Source of the DNA: Chitinophagaceae bacterium UBA3961
GTDB lineage: Bacteria; Bacteroidota; Bacteroidia; Chitinophagales; Chitinophagaceae
Direction of reading: 5' to 3'
Assembly (NCBI GenBank): GCA_002385265.1
Contig: DGDD01000272.1
Coordinates: forward strand, 1 to 9,255
Length of the DNA: 9,255 nt
Both the position numbers and the translations under genes were made by a program. This document shows, in pieces, positions 7,089-9,255 of this stretch; position 1 is the first letter of the stretch, and the number at the start of each line of letters is the position of its first letter. The notes beneath the pieces are model-generated. The model made no database searches. It saw only the letters and a list, made by a program, of their open reading frames with translations, and was not told the origin of the DNA.

Positions 7089-7985
7089 ATGAAATCAAAA
7101 ATGTCAGTACTCTTAAGCGCATCTGTAGCGCTGCTATTAATGTTCAGTTCTTGTAAAAAGGAAAACAGTGCTACAAGCGCTTCTGTAACAGATGAAGAAG
7201 CTCAAGTAATGTCGTCTGAAAACGCCGAAGCAGACGGCTACGTTGAAGATGCCGATGAAATGGGCTTTTCAATGAATTCAGATGTCGAAACAATTACCAA
7301 TTCAGAATCAAAAGTAATTGATGCTACACCTGGACAACTAGGTTGGAGAATAGACCTGTTCACTGATCTTCAATTCAAAATAGGATTGTGTACGACTATC
7401 GAAGCAAGTTCTTACGATTCCGTATACCCTAAAACAATTACTGTAAATTATGGGTCAGGCTGTATTTGCAAAGATGGAAAATTTAGAAAAGGAAGTATAA
7501 GTTTTGAATTCTCAGCACCGCTGCGAAGACCTGGATCTGTTCTGAAGATCACTTTCAACGACTATTTCGTAAATCGTGTAAGTGTAAAAGGAACAAGAAC
7601 CATTACCAACCTCAGCTCAAATGGTGCAATTAAATTTAGTACTTCTATTGAAGGTGGGTCTTTAACTTGGCCAAGCGGAAGAACCATCACTTACGAATCA
7701 AGCAAAACCTTCACTCAAACTGTAGGAATGGATACGCGTACTGTGCGTGATGACGTATATTCTATCGACATCTATACAAAAACAGTATACGCAAACGGAA
7801 AAACGGTGATCAAAACAAGTGAGTCTCCTATTATCAAGCCAATTGCATGTGATTGGAGAGTGAAAGGGGTATTGAAAATTCAAATCAATGATCGGACCTT
7901 GTTTTTAGACTACGGCAACGGTGATTGCGATAACAAAGCAGTCTTATCATGGGGCACTAATTCAAAAGAAATCACACTCCCTTAA
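7089..7985 (+). CDS. Lipoprotein of unknown function (Bacteroidota type, YGxGxC motifs)
   Basis: A 298-residue predicted lipoprotein. Residues 1-21 are a lipoprotein signal peptide with lipobox MFSSC; Cys22 would be lipidated, and the +2 residues KKEN do not suggest inner-membrane retention. Residues about 23-75 are an acidic Ser/Thr/Glu/Asp-rich linker, probably disordered. Residues about 100-298 are beta-rich. They include YPKTITVNYGSGC (113-125), followed by a GKFRKGSISFEF strand, PGSVLKITFNDYFVNRVSVKGT (148-169), and a closing LDYGNGDCDNKAVLSW (273-288) then KEITL (293-297). I recall similar patterns (GxGC..G..RKG, CDN.A....G) in uncharacterised lipoproteins of this phylum but know of no assigned function. 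Four Cys cluster in the mature domain (101, 125, 127, plus 254/280 later), so disulfides are possible. It is a single-gene unit with its own strong terminator. Confidence 0.85.
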   Translation: MKSKMSVLLSASVALLLMFSSCKKENSATSASVTDEEAQVMSSENAEADGYVEDADEMGFSMNSDVETITNSESKVIDATPGQLGWRIDLFTDLQFKIGLCTTIEASSYDSVYPKTITVNYGSGCICKDGKFRKGSISFEFSAPLRRPGSVLKITFNDYFVNRVSVKGTRTITNLSSNGAIKFSTSIEGGSLTWPSGRTITYESSKTFTQTVGMDTRTVRDDVYSIDIYTKTVYANGKTVIKTSESPIIKPIACDWRVKGVLKIQINDRTLFLDYGNGDCDNKAVLSWGTNSKEITLP

Positions 7986-8007
7986 TCAATACAGTTGATA
8001 CTTCAGC

Positions 8008-8034
8008 AAGCAGGCTTTCGAGCCTGCTTTTTTT
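8008..8034 (+). terminator. Strong intrinsic terminator after the lipoprotein gene
   Basis: A 9-bp perfect stem (arms AAGCAGGCT at 8008-8016 and AGCCTGCTT at 8021-8029) with a stabilising TTCG tetraloop, running directly into seven T (8028-8034). It starts 23 bases after the stop codon, a textbook rho-independent terminator. The region from here to 8244 is non-coding. Confidence 0.95.
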
Positions 8035-8050
8035 GTGAATTTATACTACG

Positions 8051-8066
8051 GATTCTACGATTCTAC
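8051..8066. repeat. Tandem duplication of an octamer (GATTCTAC twice)
   Basis: GATTCTAC occurs twice head-to-tail just after the lipoprotein terminator. It could be a small replication-slippage duplication or a pair of half-sites for a regulator. No further copy is seen nearby, and no function is claimed. Confidence 0.4.
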
Positions 8067-8113
8067 CCAAATACATTAGGCTTGTAACAGGCAAAAACTG
8101 TGAAAAAAAGCCC

Positions 8114-8127
8114 TTGATTTATGTCAA
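8114..8127. promoter_or_regulatory. FNR/CRP-family-like palindrome
   Basis: TTGATTTATGTCAA matches the FNR/ANR/DNR-type dyad TTGAT-N4-ATCAA with correct spacing and a single mismatch (G for A in the right half). It lies 117 bases before the ATG of the next plus-strand gene, in non-coding DNA and beyond the previous gene's terminator, so it would act on the downstream gene. A TAagTTTt sequence at 8133-8140, one base off the Bacteroidota -7 element TAnnTTTG, follows it, so the box could overlap or abut a promoter. This is inference from sequence shape alone. Confidence 0.35.
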
Positions 8128-8244
8128 ATTTATAAGTTTTCATTTAGGCTCAACCCTAGAGAGTCCTTTAAAAATGCCCGAATTTGCTTCAGAAAAGTGC
8201 AAAAGCTATGACCGTATATTTACTTGGCTGCATAAACCTATATT

Positions 8245-9255
8245 ATGAAAGCAGCAAACTTACTCTTAACACTGATCATAATATCCTATTCCAATAAAAC
8301 CATTCTGGCGCAATGTTCAACAGCCGGACCTCGAACAGCTGGTACCGTTACAAACAACTCTTCTATTGGCACGATAGCTTGGAGTGGTTCCGGTAATACT
8401 TCCTCTTCTAACAATAGCTATGCATCTGCATCTATTGCACTTGGAATTTTTTCTTCAGCCACTTCAAATTACATGTGGGCCAACAATTTCGGTTTTACGA
8501 TACCAACGGGAGCAGTAATATGTGGAGTGGTAGTTCAAGTGGAACGGAGCGCCGGAGGTTTGGGACTTGGCTCCTCTATTTCGGATCAAACCGTGCGCTT
8601 GGTTCAAGGTGGATCTATTGTAGGAAACAACAAAGCCATTGGTACCGCTTGGGGCGCTTCTGACGCCACGGTTTCTTATGGAGCTTCAAATGATTTGTGG
8701 GGCAGTACATGGACGGCTTCAGACTTCAATGCTTCCAATTTTGGGCTGGTAATTGCCACCCAATTTTCGACGGGTATTGCAGCGCTAACACTTTCAAGTA
8801 ATATTGATTATGTTGCCGTTACAGTGCATTACCAAGTGCTAACACCGGTAGGATACAAGAACCTGTCTGCAACAGCGATTAGCGGAGGGCGTGTATCAAT
8901 TAAGTGGGAAACTAGTTTTGAAAAAGACAATGACTTTTTCGTTGTGGAAAAGAACAATGCCGGTTCATGGCAAAAGCTAACCCAAATAATGCCTTCGAGG
9001 CTGAATACCAATGGAGCAAAGTATGAGGTTATTGATCCACTCCCTTCTACAATGAATGAATATCGAATCAAACAAGTGGATATCAATGGCCGCTTTGTTA
9101 TAAGCAATGTTGTAACCGCAAAGGTTGATCAACCTTCATTTCAATTCAGTATCGCTCCAAATCCCGTTGCTGAAATTTTAACTTTGAAATGGAATGCTCC
9201 TTTGAAATTTATTCAGATTCATAATGAAGCGGGTTTGCTGATTCAAACAATTCCC
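8245..9255 (+). CDS. Secreted protein with beta-sandwich domain, fibronectin-like module and start of a T9SS sorting domain (3' end outside window)
   Basis: The frame from ATG 8245 stays open for 337 codons to the last base of the window, so the C-terminus is missing. Residues 1-23 are a signal peptide (MKAANLLL, Ile/Leu core, ILAQ). Residues about 40-197 are a Ser/Gly/Thr/Ala-rich beta domain with VCGVVVQVE-like strands, SDQTVRLVQGGSIVG (113-127), YGASNDLWGSTWTASDFN (145-162) and a final NIDYVAVTVHY (186-196). I have seen this pattern in secreted proteins of several phyla but know no function for it. Residues about 203-293 are a fibronectin-III-like module (VSIKWET, EYRIKQVDINGRFVISNVV). At 301 a type A T9SS sorting domain begins (FSIAPNPVAE) and is cut. 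It is probably a surface or released protein. The leader carries an FNR-like box. Confidence 0.85.
   Translation, partial: MKAANLLLTLIIISYSNKTILAQCSTAGPRTAGTVTNNSSIGTIAWSGSGNTSSSNNSYASASIALGIFSSATSNYMWANNFGFTIPTGAVICGVVVQVERSAGGLGLGSSISDQTVRLVQGGSIVGNNKAIGTAWGASDATVSYGASNDLWGSTWTASDFNASNFGLVIATQFSTGIAALTLSSNIDYVAVTVHYQVLTPVGYKNLSATAISGGRVSIKWETSFEKDNDFFVVEKNNAGSWQKLTQIMPSRLNTNGAKYEVIDPLPSTMNEYRIKQVDINGRFVISNVVTAKVDQPSFQFSIAPNPVAEILTLKWNAPLKFIQIHNEAGLLIQTIP

Noticed and set aside
7698..7883. Minus-strand 61-codon frame inside the lipoprotein gene
   Set aside because: Antisense shadow with no motif.
8475..9107. A plus-strand frame at 8475-8663 and a minus-strand frame at 8829-9107 near the right edge
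   Set aside because: Both overlap the frame starting at 8245, which has a signal peptide, repeat-like beta domain and T9SS start and stays open to the window end; that frame explains the region.
1..9255. CRISPR arrays, tRNA or rRNA genes, insertion sequences, attachment sites and riboswitches
   Set aside because: No regularly spaced repeats, cloverleaf, transposase-like frame, terminal inverted repeats or known riboswitch core could be seen in any gap.

Overview
The window looks like a chromosomal piece of a member of the Bacteroidota. It carries three secreted proteins with a C-terminal domain of the type IX secretion (T9SS) sorting kind, one of them cut by the window edge. Starts have A-rich leaders rather than strong Shine-Dalgarno sites, and the base composition leans to AT. 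I cannot place it below phylum; a Flavobacteria-, Chitinophagia- or Sphingobacteria-type genome would all fit.

Layout. (1) 1-157: C-terminal tail of an unidentified plus-strand gene, closed by a strong hairpin terminator shared with the convergent neighbour. (2) 213-5000: three minus-strand genes, transcribed in the order pgi (glucose-6-phosphate isomerase), a small secreted protein of unknown function 22 bp behind it, and 77 bp further on a large secreted zinc metalloprotease with an IPT/TIG domain and a T9SS sorting domain. (3) 5001-5170: divergent control region. (4) 5171-5836: plus-strand small secreted protein made of little more than a fibronectin-like module and a T9SS-like C-terminal domain, followed by a terminator. 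(5) 5886-6902: minus-strand low-specificity L-threonine aldolase. (6) 6903-7088: second divergent control region. (7) 7089-7985: plus-strand lipoprotein of unknown function with a strong terminator. (8) 7986-8244: non-coding leader with an FNR/CRP-like palindrome. (9) 8245-9255: plus-strand secreted protein that runs off the window. It is open to the last base without a stop codon, and its T9SS sorting domain is cut off.

How the genes relate. Two housekeeping enzymes (Pgi in glycolysis/gluconeogenesis, threonine aldolase in glycine/threonine metabolism) sit among cell-envelope and secreted proteins. The secreted proteins share an architecture: signal peptide, variable part, fibronectin-III-like spacer, T9SS sorting domain. 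They would leave by Sec and then T9SS to be anchored on the surface or released. No T9SS machinery gene, mobile element, CRISPR array, tRNA or rRNA is visible. I see no convincing undescribed multi-gene system. The best leads are the variant zinc motif of the protease, the pgi-linked secreted genes, the repeated YGxGxC motif of the lipoprotein and the FNR-like box.
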